Source: Formicarius rufipectus | Lineage: Eukaryota > Chordata > Aves > Passeriformes > Formicariidae | Assembly: GCA_013399695.1 (NCBI GenBank) | Contig: VXAU01004370.1 | Location: 480,598 to 544,597 of the forward strand | Length of the DNA: 64,000 nucleotides | Direction: 5' to 3' | Shown: in pieces, positions 23,201 to 33,398 of the stretch | Numbering within the stretch: the first letter of the stretch is position 1 | How the letters are laid out: every line of letters begins with the position of its first letter | Translations under genes and position numbers: made by a program | The notes under the pieces: generated by a model | Told to the model about the DNA's origin: nothing | Databases searched by the model: none | Seen by the model: only the letters and a program-made list of their open reading frames with translations

Positions 23201-26200
23201 TTGAGAGGTAGAATCCAGCTCAGTGTCCTGCTTTGTGATATCTTGTAAAGCAAGTAAGTTTTTCAGTTCTGTCTCAGCAAAACAAAAGGTTTTGTACTGG
23301 TTGTCTTGCAAAGTAACCAGAATGACTTTCCCATTTTCTTACACAGCCAGCTCTGTGAATGTTTGCTTTCTAATATGTTAGTGAAATGAGATCCAATTTC
23401 CACTCCTATTGCATAATCGTATTTCAGTAAAAGGAAAAACAGAATTGGAGGTTTTCTATGGTAAATAAAAACTTTCAGGGCTCGTACAATTAATGTGATT
23501 ACAGATTTTGGAGAGTGTATTAAACTTCAATCTTAAGGATTTAAGCCAATCTCTGAGTAGTAAGGATTAGGACAAAACCTAATGTATTGGACAGATGATT
23601 TTACATCTGTCTGCTCTAGGATCTTTCTAGCTTTCTGGGGAGCATTTGGCATTGACTAGAACCACAGATGAGTTATTAGACTAGATACACCTTCGATCTC
23701 CTAAATCCCTTGTAGTAAGATAACTATGATATTCTTCATTGCTCCAAATTAATGATACTGCATTTTCAGAAAGGAGAGAATATATGAATGCTGACAACAT
23801 CTTACTTTTGCAAATATGTATAATTCTGATTATTGTGTGTTCTTGTTTAGTGCTGAAAGTGAAGCCTGGCAAAAAGGTGTTCTCTATGCTGAGGGTCAGA
23901 ACCTTGCTCGGTACCTTATGGAGGCTCCAGCTAATTATATAACTCCAATCAAATTTGCTGAACATATTGAACAGAAACTCAGAAGTTTCAGTAATGTGAA
24001 AGTCCATATAAGGTAAATTCCACTGAAATGATTACTCTGAAGGGCAGAGGACCTGACTATAAGTTAAGATACCTTCCAGGTTACTCAAATCTGCAGTGGG
24101 CTCTCATTTCCTCTCTGCTACTTCAAATGGCAAAAGCAGGGGGAGGCATTTGGGGGAAAAAGGCATGAGGAATATGCCCAAACTGTAAGCTACTCTCAGG
24201 ATTAGAAGGTGAGCTGCTAGTTTGCAGAGGAAGCAATACTGTGATGCAGATCACTGACACTGCTGTCAGTTAACTGCCAATTACTCGTGCAGTCAGTTAC
24301 TCCTTAATTAACACATATGTTGTGAAAGGAAGCCTGAAAAAGACTCAGTGAATAGAAGGCAAATGTGAGGTGCCTTTTCTTCCCAATTGGGTTTTATACA
24401 TGCCTTTGCTTTTTTGTTGTTTTGTATGTGGCAAGGAAGCATCCTCTATTTATTGCTGTTACTGTTGGGTTTTTAATAGCTTTTAAAAATGTTGAGTTTG
24501 AGCCATAAAAGCTCTTGCAATTGAATTTGCACAGCTGGCGCTTCTTGCCCCTAAATTTCTACTTCCTGCTCTTCAGTGGAAATGAAAGTGGTTGTGCAAG
24601 TGTTGGTGGCTGTTTTGTTGACAAGCAAAAGACTGAGGGAAATCAACTTTGCCTGTAGTTAAGTGTCTAGCTAGCAGAAAGCTAAACTGTAATGTGCTGC
24701 AATATTGTTACTTCACATAGCTGTACCATCTACAGCCTCCTGGGCAAGTGAAAGTTTAATGTTTCTGATGCAGAAACTGTAGACAGGCTGTTGTTCTGTT
24801 TGGGCTGCTTTTTAAATAAGGCAAAACAAACATCAAGGAGCAACTTTGAGGAAGTATCTGTCTGCTTCACAAAAAGAGGTAATAATGGTTAGTTTTAAAT
24901 TAGTTTCTGAAATAACTAAAATGAAATATGTACGAACCTTCAAGTTTCGTGATCTCTTAAAAACAATCACCTTGGTCAAAGTGTCCAATTACAGAAAAAA
25001 TAATTAAAATATCTTTCTATTCCAGGCCAGAGTCTTGGATAACAACAGAACAGATGGGAGCATTCCTGAGTGTAGCTAAGGGTTCAGCTGAACCTCCGAT
25101 CTTTCTGGAGATTCACTATTTAGGGGCTGCTAACACAAATGACTCCCCATTGGTATTTGTAGGAAAAGGAGTTACATTTGACAGGTATGTATGCTCATAT
25201 CTTAGTGACTAGAAGGGGGAAATGCTTTCCTCCTTTTCACGTTCAACAGGGAGATGCTTTTTCTTTGCTCAGCACACCTGCCAATGCCATTCCATTGAAT
25301 TTGCTGCTTGTGCTGCCTTTCCTGGGGATGAAGCGAGATTGGTTGTACAAAGGAATTGCAGGAATTGATATACCATCATCCTGTAAGAGGAAAATGGAAA
25401 CTGGGGGAAGGAAACCAAAGAACATGCTATTTTTGTGTTGCGCTGAGCAAATCTCTGGATAAAGAATTTACAAGTTTAGAATTGCAGTATGTCACTGAAC
25501 ATTTAGATGATGCTTAAGGAAATAGGAAATAGTTCGTTCTTTGCAGCAGTTCCTTGTAACTGCTGTCTATGTACATATTATTGAAAAATTTATCAGTCTG
25601 TTCCCCTTCCATATGTTGATTTTACCAAGTATACTATTTTGTTCTTGTTTTGTGCACTTCTGCTGTTGTGAAAACCATTGAGTAAGTCCACTGCAGTTTA
25701 TGTGGATTTTTATGGTCTCCTAATTATATGAAAACAACTTGGGGACATATTTAATCTGAAATGAAAGCCCAGATACCTTGCTTACAATTTGCTTACTAAG
25801 GCTGCAGGAGTAGTTGAAAACACCAGGTCTACCATTCAGTGATACTTGGTGTTAAAACCTACTGGTGGACAGGGTATCATCGCTGTATGCATGACCTGAC
25901 TCGTACACTCCGGGTGATACCTGTGCTCTGTGTTCCAGTGGTGGCATTTCCCTGAAGCCATCATCGGGGATGGATGCAATGAGGGCAGACATGGGAGGGG
26001 CAGCAACTGTCTGTTCAGCCATTGTGACAGCAGCAGCTTTAAATCTACCTCTAAACATAATTGGTAAGTGTGTTTGTGGGAGAATCCAAAAGTCTTAATT
26101 TCACCAGATTTTGTTTAGACAGTAATTTTCTAGTATGAGCAGTGATAACTGCCTTGTAGAAACATTTGGACTCTTGCAGACCTACTCTTGTTTCTATGCT

Positions 26201-29200
26201 CAGTCTTTTCTCCATTTTTACTTGCATATCAAAAAATACAGCTTTGCTTGAATAAAAAGATGCAGCCTGAATCAAAAACTAGTTTTGCTTGAATAAAATA
26301 TTGCAACACTGAATTAAGATTTTGAATGCATGATTTTTAGATCTTAGAAGGGAAATGATTGGCAATAAACATATTGTCAGTGAGTTTTTCAGAAGTCCTG
26401 ATCCTTTATTCCAAGCAGGGATGTGGATGTCTGTATAAGCAATTAAAAATGAAAAGGAGTTAGCTGAGCTATCTCCATAAGTGTTTGCCTCGGTTGAACA
26501 GGAAGAGGCAGCTGCTCATTTATCCTCTGGTGAATATCTCAGCAGCAGACTACCCGGTGGCAATGACATGTAATTCGCTCTAGGATAAGTTTACGTTTGA
26601 AAACCTCAACTTTGAGGGAACTGGTATTTTAGTCACTTCTGCCCTTCAACCAGTAGAGGGCAGCGATGCACCCACACATCTCGCGGCGTTCCTCAGCCGA
26701 AAGGCTGCCACGGGAAGGGCTGTCAGTGGAGCAAGTCAGTGGTAATTCCACTGAAGAGAAGTGCTCCACTTGTGGACCTTACGGTGGAGTGCATTTCATC
26801 CCATGATCCCATTCGCAGTGCAAGTTTTGACACGGAGCCTCTTTTTTGCTCATCTCTAGTTGCTCTTGTTATGTTTGGAGTTACAGGACAACTCAGACCA
26901 GTCTGGACATTATACAGTGTTTATTTACAATTAGAAGCGTTTGAATAGCTCACAGTGTTAGTTTGAAAAGTGTTGATTTTAATTTCAGAATGGAAGAAAT
27001 CCCTTTACATTTGACTGATTTATATGTGAGAGATGTAAGATGGTATTTATTGCTCCTCTTATCTCACTTTTGTGGGCATAAAGTAGAAGTAAATCCTAGT
27101 GGTAAAATGGCATAGGTGGGAGAGTGGTGTATCATGCAGAGGAATTTCCCTGATGGAAAACCAGACCACATGTCTTTCAGTAACCAGAAAAACTTGGAGC
27201 ATATTTTTTGAGCATAAATTCAAGATGAGACTAGTGCTGTTTTATTAAGGAGGTATTGAGGGTTTATCTAAGTGGTTTTATTCTATTTCTATTCTATTTC
27301 TGTTTTCTATCTTTTCTGAGAAGGAAGCTAGTAATGTACTTATTTTTTTGTCTCTGAGGTTTGGCACCTCTCTGTGAAAATATGCCCAGTGGTAAGGCAA
27401 ACAAGCCTGGGGATGTTGTAAGAGCCAAGAATGGAAAAACAATACAGGTAGGCCTGAGAAACTTGGATTTTGAATACTTTTAGTCAATTGGTTTAATCAA
27501 CTAAGTTATCTGACTGCAGTCAGAACACATGTTTGAAAAAAACCTTTAAAAAGATAAGCTGTGCAAATGTCATTTTTTTTAAATGTAAGAAGCATGTTAT
27601 TAACTAGAAATTGCTATCATAGGATTCTTTCAAGTATAAATTTAAATTGAAGCGATGAGACGCGTTTTATAAATTGCTAGGAAAAGCTGCAAAGTAAGGT
27701 CATTTACTGAACATAGTAGAAAATCCTGTTTTAGCACAAGAAGTTGTTAGAATGGTTGTAAATACAGGCTCTCAGTCCTAATGAATAACGTTAATTGCTT
27801 CCAGCAGACCCTTCAGGACAATTCCTTGCTATGTGGGGTAGGACATAAAAGTATTAGTTTCCTGCTGATTTAACCAAGGTCTTTATGCTGCTAAGCTGCT
27901 CTGTACAATCAGGACGCTCAGTCAGAGGGTCTGTTTCTTGATTCGAAGAAGCTTACCCAAAGTACATATTTCATATTTATTATGAACTGTCCTATACTCA
28001 TCTAATACATTAAATTGTACTGGAAGTCATTGTGCTGTAGATCACTGATTTAATGCAAAAGGTGATGGCTTAGTATTTTTTTCTGCCTGGATTTCTGTGA
28101 TTTTGCCACTTCTGACTTGCTGAACCTTCCAGTTCCTTGAGGTTCATCTCCCAAAACTGAATTCAGTCACCCTCTGCTTTGAGGGAAAAAGACTGGATAT
28201 GTATTCTCCCACCAGGAAGAAATTTGCAAGTAGTAGCTCAGAGCACATCATGTAATTAATCTTGCAGAATTCATCATGAAGTTTTACTGAAAGAGGAAAG
28301 GAGCAAGTTGATCATTATTTTAGAGGGAAGAAGTTTTGAGATCCAAAGAGAAAGCAGTATAACAAGGAATTGTTTCCAGGCGTGTCTCTGCTTCTTTCTG
28401 GTACCCTCTCCTTTGTGGTTTCCACTGGCCATATCTCAGCCCCTGGGATTCCTGGGGCTTTGCTGGGCATGCCAGCCTGTGTGTTCCACTGAAGTACCTC
28501 TCCAGTCTCCATGCTCTTTTGAGGTGCCAGCAGCACAGAGGCCCAGCAGGCGGAGCAGGTTGCAGTGCTGAAAGATGACTTGACCTCAGCTACAGATCTG
28601 CTTTTATTTTGTGAACATGACTGTTTATCAATACTAAGTTTTTTTTCTTTATTTCAGTGTAGTTTGAGTAAATGTTGGTTACCTGAAATTCCTAGAGCCT
28701 GTATATGACAGCTGTTTAAGATAGTATTTAAGAAATACATCAAGGTAAGGGATGTTTACGGAAGTTTTTCTGGTTTTTACTACTTTTGCCCTGAAGGTAG
28801 ATAACACTGATGCAGAAGGAAGACTGCTGTTAGCTGATGCTCTCTGTTACGCCCACAATTTTAATGCAAGGGCTATCGTGAATGCTGCAACATTAACAGG
28901 TAAGCAGTTTCCCTTCCCAGTTCTTTGTTACTCATTAGTTGGCCTTCAGATTACCGACACTGTGCACATAAACTCAACCTTAATTCAAAGGCAGCTGAGA
29001 TGATTTTAGATGTCGCAGGACAAGAGCATACACAGCTTGTGCTGTAGCAACCTGTAGAGTTGCAGTGTCTCTGGGGGTGGGGAGGGAACTGGCATGGAGG
29101 GGATGTGCTCAGCAGTGTACATAAAGTTGGGCTGGCCAAGCCCGTTTTTTGTTCCAGTGGGGAAAACCATGCTTCAGTGTTTCTGCTCAGTGTTCCCCTG

Positions 29201-31669
29201 GGCTTCCACTTCTGAGCTAAGCCCTTGCAGCTCCTGGGGCTGTGTAATACAGAGATACTGGTGTGGTTGGGGAAGAATCCTGCCCAGTCCAGATGGCATG
29301 AGCCGTGCTGGAGCCCAAAGAGCTGCTTTGTGAACGGCTTGCTGAGTGCCTGAGCTCTGACCCAGTCAGCACCAGTTCTCCCATTACGTGAGCTAGGTCT
29401 CCATGAGGGTACATAACAGGAGAGTCATCATCTTCCCAACAATTTGTTTGACTGAAGTATCTCTTATTTTATGTACAGTTTGCATACTTTTAGGCATTAT
29501 GAAATATATTTTAATTTTCATCTCTACAGTTGCATAACAGTGAAGTTACACATTTAAATTTTAAAAGAGCATTGTGTGTGCCTCTCATGAGCTCACTAAC
29601 AAGCTGTCATGGGTGAGGTGACTGTAGGTGAAATGAGAGCAAACACAAAAGAATAGTTCAGACAGAAGTCCACTGTGTTCTTTAATGAATATGCTAAGCA
29701 AAATAATTCTATAAACTCTCTGCTAGTGTTTTAAATTATGTTCCATCAGTTTTACCAGTTCGACTTCTGTGGAAAATTTCGGTAGACAGAAGGGAAACTA
29801 ATTTTAAGATTGTTGGCTTGTATAAAAGTATTCCTGTTTGGGATTTTTGTGCACCAAGCAGGAAGGAGGAGAGCTCCTGTAGAAATTTCTTTGACATATC
29901 ATTTTGTTAAACTACTTTTTTTACTTTCATCTCACTGAGGATTGAGTGTTGCTATTAAAGAAGCTGGCATCAAACAGAGAAATATGTATGTAATCTCTCA
30001 ATTGTAGGTATGGTTTAGTACTTTGATAAAGATTATTTTAATTTAAACTAAATTCACATACACTGTGCAGAAATAGATGCTAATGAAATTCACAAAAGGA
30101 AAGTATCCGCTCAAAAATTATAGAGGTCTATAAACTGGAAAAATCCACTCATGTTTTCTATATGGAAATAATGTCTAGTTGGTTTTTGGGGTTTTGTTTT
30201 TGTNGTTATTGTTTAGTACATTTCCTTAAAAATATTGCTAAGAACCATCAAACTGAAATCAGAAAATCTAGTTTCATGAGAAACAGTGTAATTTTCATAA
30301 CTTCTTGTCCTATTATATAAATCTTTTAATAATTTTCAAACCTTTAAAAATTTGAGTTTTGAATTTAGGTTTTGAAGTCTGATTAATTCCCATTACTGAT
30401 GATGGAAATTGAAAATGGAAGGTTCTCTGAGGAGTCAGGATGCAGGGAACAGCTCAGGTCCACCTTTGCCTTTGTCATATAAACTTGAAGGTGTGTTTCT
30501 GTAGGTGCCATGGATGTTGCATTGGGATCTGCTGCAACTGGAGTGTTCACAAATTCATCTTGGCTTTGGACTCACCTCTATGAGGTAGGCCATCTGCATT
30601 ATTATTAAATCATAATAGTAATAATTCAGTGATACATGTTACTGAAAAGTTAGTACATCACTAAAAGTCTTTATGCAAATATAAAAGAGATGTTATTGCA
30701 TTTTGAAATTTCACACGAATGGTTTCAGTACTGTATTTAATAATTAATGTTGACAATTAATTACTGTCTCTTCAGTGAGGTGTGGTATCATGCACCAAAC
30801 GATTGGTGCACATCGACAAATGCACATCGTCTCAAGGATCTGCATGTTCTGATAACTTACTGCATAAGCATAAGCTCTGGACTACTGACAGGAATTAGTT
30901 CATGTTAAAAAGATAATTGATCTTGCTTAACAACACAGACAAATTCAGAGAGGCCTTGTGAGTAGCTGAAATGTGATGGATCAAGGAAGTGTATGAGGGA
31001 AAAGATTTGTGTTGTTAGGAAAAAGGAAAAATAGGTTAAAAAATGTGGTCTTTTGATGTTCCCTTCTAGCTAACACTAGAGTACCTAAAAAGTAGGATTT
31101 CCTGTTTTGTTTTGCAAATAACTATTTTGGGCTGAAGACTTCTAGGCTGATCAAACCTAAAGAAAAAGAAGCATGCACGAAACCAGGGCTTTAACATGTA
31201 GTTAAAGAAAATAAAAATTTGCTGAAACTATCACTGTTTCTTTCTCAGGCCAGCATTTTGACAGGAGACAGAGTTTGGAGAATGCCTCTTTTTGAACATT
31301 ACACAAAACAAGTAACAGACTGTCCTCTTGCAGATGTGAGCAACATTGGAAAGTACAGCAGGTAAGACAAACCAGTATTTTTGATGTGCCCCTTTCTTTC
31401 AGTGTCTTTGTTTAATATGTGTGCTGTTGGAGTGGCTTTTAGAAACAATACACTTTTCTGCTTTCCACAGAGCTGGAGGAGCATGCACAGCTGCTGCATT
31501 CCTGAAGGAATTTGTGACTGCCTCTCACTGGGCTCATTTGGATATTGCTGGTGTGATGTCAAATAAAGACGAGGTGCCTTACCTTCGGAAGGGCATGGCA
31601 GGGCGGCCCACGAGAACCCTCGTTGAGTTTGCGGTGCGGTTAAGTCAGGACAGTCACAGTGCCAAATAA
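17084..31669 (+). CDS. LAP3: Leucine aminopeptidase 3 (M17), complete, 13 exons, 532 aa
   Basis: LAP3 is a two-zinc M17 exopeptidase that removes N-terminal residues, preferably leucine, from peptides; the family works as a hexamer. Thirteen exons join in frame to 532 residues (human about 519). All catalytic positions are present: KGVTFDSGG gives Lys291 and Asp296, then Lys303 and Asp314 (MRADMGG). The family signature NTDAEGRL supplies Asp373, Glu375 and Arg377. These correspond to bovine 250, 255, 262, 273, 332, 334 and 336 with a constant offset of 41, so no residue is missing. The N-terminal 44 residues are rich in Arg, Ser and Leu and could be a mitochondrial presequence; the mature cytosolic form may start later. 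The ATG at 17084 is the first in frame with exon 2 in the island promoter. All introns are GT-AG. Confidence 0.98.
17664..17779 (+). CDS. LAP3: LAP3 exon 2 (residues 45-82 and part of 83)
   Basis: Encodes GLVLGVYSSEKDDGAAQFTS and on to KLRELLS. Acceptor TTTCTAG, donor GTAAGT, ends phase 2. Confidence 0.95.
18121..18175 (+). CDS. LAP3: LAP3 exon 3 (end of residue 83 to 101)
   Basis: A 55-bp exon encoding CGPPLKKGKTRIFHGLHQ. Acceptor GTCCTAG, donor GTATGA. Confidence 0.95.
18176..20126. other. LAP3 intron 3
   Basis: Holds a CR1 3' fragment (about 18480-18652) and a short AT microsatellite near 19470-19486. Nothing else is recognised. Confidence 0.6.
18480..18652 (+). mobile_element. CR1 LINE, 3' end fragment
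   Basis: The sequence follows the CR1 3' consensus: CTTCCCAGGGAAGTAGTCAC, later GGAGTTGGACTTGATGATCC, and the terminal ATTCTGTGATTCT octamer repeat. Plus orientation; 5' truncated, as is usual for CR1. The older-looking sequence to its left may be part of the same element. Confidence 0.85.
20127..20232 (+). CDS. LAP3: LAP3 exon 4 (residues 102-136, part of 137)
   Basis: Encodes DFPSVVVVGLGKKNAG and NWNEGKENIRAAVA, both conserved in the N-terminal domain of animal LAP. Confidence 0.96.
21287..21446 (+). CDS. LAP3: LAP3 exon 5 (end of 137 to part of 190)
   Basis: Encodes GCRQIQDLEIP, EVDPCGDAQSAAEGAVLG and YNELKQKKK. Acceptor TTTCAG, donor GTGATG. Confidence 0.96.
21447..23850. other. LAP3 intron 5
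   Basis: 2.4 kb with an old minus-strand CR1 near 22255-22800. The rest is unique to my eye. Confidence 0.55.
22255..22800 (-). mobile_element. Degraded CR1 LINE fragment
   Basis: The left end reads TTTAGGTTGGAAAGGTTATC and the right part contains TTGCACTTTCTCCAGTTTAT, in the order expected for a CR1 3' region read in reverse. It is much diverged, so the borders are approximate. Confidence 0.55.
23851..24012 (+). CDS. LAP3: LAP3 exon 6 (end of 190 to part of 244)
   Basis: Encodes SEAWQKGVLYAEGQNLARYL, the PAN.ITP linker between the two domains, and the start of the catalytic domain. Confidence 0.97.
25026..25184 (+). CDS. LAP3: LAP3 exon 7 (end of 244 to part of 297; zinc ligands)
   Basis: Encodes the core strand VFVGKGVTFD with metal ligands Lys291 and Asp296. 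The serine of FDSGG is split across the next intron. Confidence 0.97.
25939..26063 (+). CDS. LAP3: LAP3 exon 8 (end of 297 to part of 339)
   Basis: Encodes GGISLKPSSGMDAMRADMGG with Lys303 and zinc ligand Asp314. Donor GTAAGT. Confidence 0.97.
26064..27358. other. LAP3 intron 8
   Basis: Contains a small CpG-rich patch at about 26640-26720 with a CTCF-type motif. The rest is ordinary AT-rich intron. Confidence 0.55.
26650..26663 (+). promoter_or_regulatory. CTCF-type binding motif in LAP3 intron 8
   Basis: CCAGTAGAGGGCAG matches the degenerate CTCF core CCASYAGRKGGCRS at all 14 positions. It lies beside a cluster of CpGs, unusual for the surrounding AT-rich intron. Occupancy is unknown. Confidence 0.5.
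27359..27447 (+). CDS. LAP3: LAP3 exon 9 (end of 339 to 368)
   Basis: Encodes LAPLCENMPSGKANKPGDVV and RAKNGKTIQ, directly before the signature exon. Confidence 0.97.
27448..28796. other. LAP3 intron 9
   Basis: No gene or repeat recognised. A 264-bp open frame at 28308-28571 has no family features. Confidence 0.55.
28797..28899 (+). CDS. LAP3: LAP3 exon 10 (residues 369-402; NTDAEGRL signature)
   Basis: Encodes VDNTDAEGRLLLADALCYAH. It holds Asp373 and Glu375 (zinc ligands) and Arg377, the bicarbonate-binding arginine in this family. Confidence 0.98.
28900..30504. other. LAP3 intron 10
   Basis: A moderately GC-rich stretch at about 29050-29420 is followed by AT-rich sequence. One ambiguous base (N) is at 30204. 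Nothing is recognised. Confidence 0.55.
30505..30584 (+). CDS. LAP3: LAP3 exon 11 (end of 403 to 429)
   Basis: Encodes AMDVALGSAATGVFTNSSWL. Acceptor TCTGTAG, donor GTAGGC. Confidence 0.96.
31249..31361 (+). CDS. LAP3: LAP3 exon 12 (residues 430-466, part of 467)
   Basis: Encodes GDRVWRMPLFEHYTKQV and ADVSNIGKYS. It is followed by a 109-bp intron, the shortest in the gene. Confidence 0.97.
31471..31669 (+). CDS. LAP3: LAP3 exon 13 (end of 467 to stop)
   Basis: Encodes AGGACTAAAFLKEFV, WAHLDIAGVMSNKDEVPYLR and the GRPTRTLVEF motif. Stop TAA at 31667-31669. Confidence 0.97.
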
Positions 31670-31960
31670 AAATACTTGTTCTAAAGTCCTCCACTCTGCC
31701 TTAAGGAAAGAAATCTTAAAAGGTATTATTCATAAATGAATGCCCCAAGGATATTTTCATTATGTTAATTAACTACAAATGCATTTTATAAATTATTACT
31801 TGGGTAAGATTATCTCAACTTTGAGATTTGTCATCCTGTATTTTGCAGTTGAAAATGAAAAATACCGTTTGAACTATTGAGATATTTAATACCAAAACAT
31901 GATAATGGAAAACACTGGAACTCCTATTTTATATGTAAAGTAAGCATAATTATTGCAAAC

Positions 31961-31966
31961 AATAAA
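31961..31966 (+). terminator. Candidate LAP3 polyadenylation signal
   Basis: AATAAA lies 292 bp after the stop codon in an AT-rich region. A second AATAAA overlaps the stop codon (31665-31670) and is less likely to serve. Confidence 0.45.
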
Positions 31967-32659
31967 TACCTTATTTGGATATTTGTTTTGACTGAGGGAG
32001 AATGAACAATAGGAGATCATAGCTATGCCTCAGTTTTGGATGAACTGTGGGTGGTGTGAAAGGTAGCTCTGCAAAGTTGTTCATAAAAAGGACATTTTTC
32101 CTTAGCAAAACTAAACCTGCTCTTGTTGTGTACTGAGGCAGAAATTCATCAGCCATTTTAGGCTGTTGCAATTAGTATGATTAGCATGGCTTCAGCACAG
32201 AATTATGTAGTTAGTTCTGAATGTGTCAGCAAGAGTGTATCTTCTGTTTTACAAAAAACTAATTAATGCAAGCTAGTGTTTCATAGGGGTTTTTTCTTTT
32301 TTCGGAACCTGCCCCCATGTCACATACCTTTTGTCATCCTGCTGCTTCCCTGGTTTCCTGGTGTGAGACTGTCGGGCTCCAAGCAGGGACATTATTCCCA
32401 GACTCAGTTCAAACATCAAACAGACTTGACACTTAAAATGTGGGGCGATGTTGTCCTGACAATTCAAGGGACAAACCCCAGAGAGTGGGGTTTGCTTTGG
32501 GTTCTTTTGTTAAATGCTGGTGTGTAACAAGTGATGCTGAAGCAGTGCTGACCCAGGCTGGCACTTGTGAGGTGCAGGTAGGACAGAGACTGGAGAAGGA
32601 GGGTCTTTCTGGGAAGGATGTCTGTGCTGTCTTTGCACTCCTCCTTATCAGGAGGGCCA

Positions 32660-33181
32660 GTGGTATCCCCGGGTTGCACCAGGAAGAGTGTGGCCAGCAA
32701 GTCACAGGGAGTCCTGCCCCTCAGCGCCAGTGAGGCCACATCTGAGGTGCTGTGCCCAGTTCTGGGCTCCTCAGAACATGAATTACAAGAACTACTGGAG
32801 AGAGTCCACTGGAGGCCACAAAGATGATGAGCAGTCTGAGTCTCTTTGAGACTGCGGGAGCTGGGCCTGTTTAGTGTAGAGAAGATTCAGAAGGGATCTC
32901 AATTCATTATAAATATCTTAAAAGCAGGTGCCAGGAGGGTGGTGCCAGACTTTTCGGTGGTGCCCAGTGATAGGACAAGGAGCAATGACCATTAGCTCAA
33001 ACACAAGAAGTTCCACCTCAACATGAGGAAGAACTTTACGGTGAGGATGGCACAGCACTGGAACCGGCTATCCGGGGAAGCTGTGGAGTCTCCCTCTGAA
33101 GACAATCCAAACCCACCTGGAGGCGTTCGTGTGTCACCTGTTCGAGGTGTCGCTGCCCTGGCCGGGGATCGCACAGGACGA
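32660..33181 (+). mobile_element. CR1 LINE 3' fragment in the MED28 promoter region
   Basis: Long stretches follow the CR1 consensus in order: GTGCCCAGTTCTGGGCTCCT, then GGAGCTGGGCCTGTTTAGTG, then AGTGATAGGACAAGGAGCAA, then GGAACCGGCTATCCGGGGAA. The right end fades into CpG-rich sequence, whose CR1-like backbone (CACCTGTTCGAGGTGTCGCT) now carries many CpGs. The MED28 ATG is about 70 bp further on. Confidence 0.88.
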
Positions 33182-33251
33182 GCACCGCCCTGTCCATGCC
33201 CGTACCTCCCGGTGCGTCCCCATCTCTGGCGGCGCATGCGCGGCGGGCGCC

Positions 33252-33398
33252 ATGGCGGGCGCGCTGGGCGGCATGTTCGGCTCGCAGCCGCCGGGGCCGC
33301 CGCCCGGCCCGCCCGGCCCGCCTGGCCTCATCCCGCCGCCCGCGGGGCCGCGCAACCCCAACAACACGCTGGTGGACGAGCTGGAAGCGTCCTTCGAG
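33252..33398 (+). CDS. MED28: MED28 exon 1 (residues 1-49)
   Basis: Encodes [12 protein letters not shown], a Pro/Gly stretch with collagen-like GPPGPPG, and [11 protein letters not shown]. Donor GTGAGC, phase 0. Confidence 0.96.

Larger units (their letters stand above)
31670..33251. other. Intergenic region LAP3-MED28
   Basis: The LAP3 3' untranslated region comes first, then unique sequence, then a CR1 (about 32660-33181) that runs up to the MED28 island promoter. Confidence 0.6.

Noticed and set aside
31299..31694. 131-codon minus-strand open frame
   Set aside because: Antisense to LAP3 exons 12-13.
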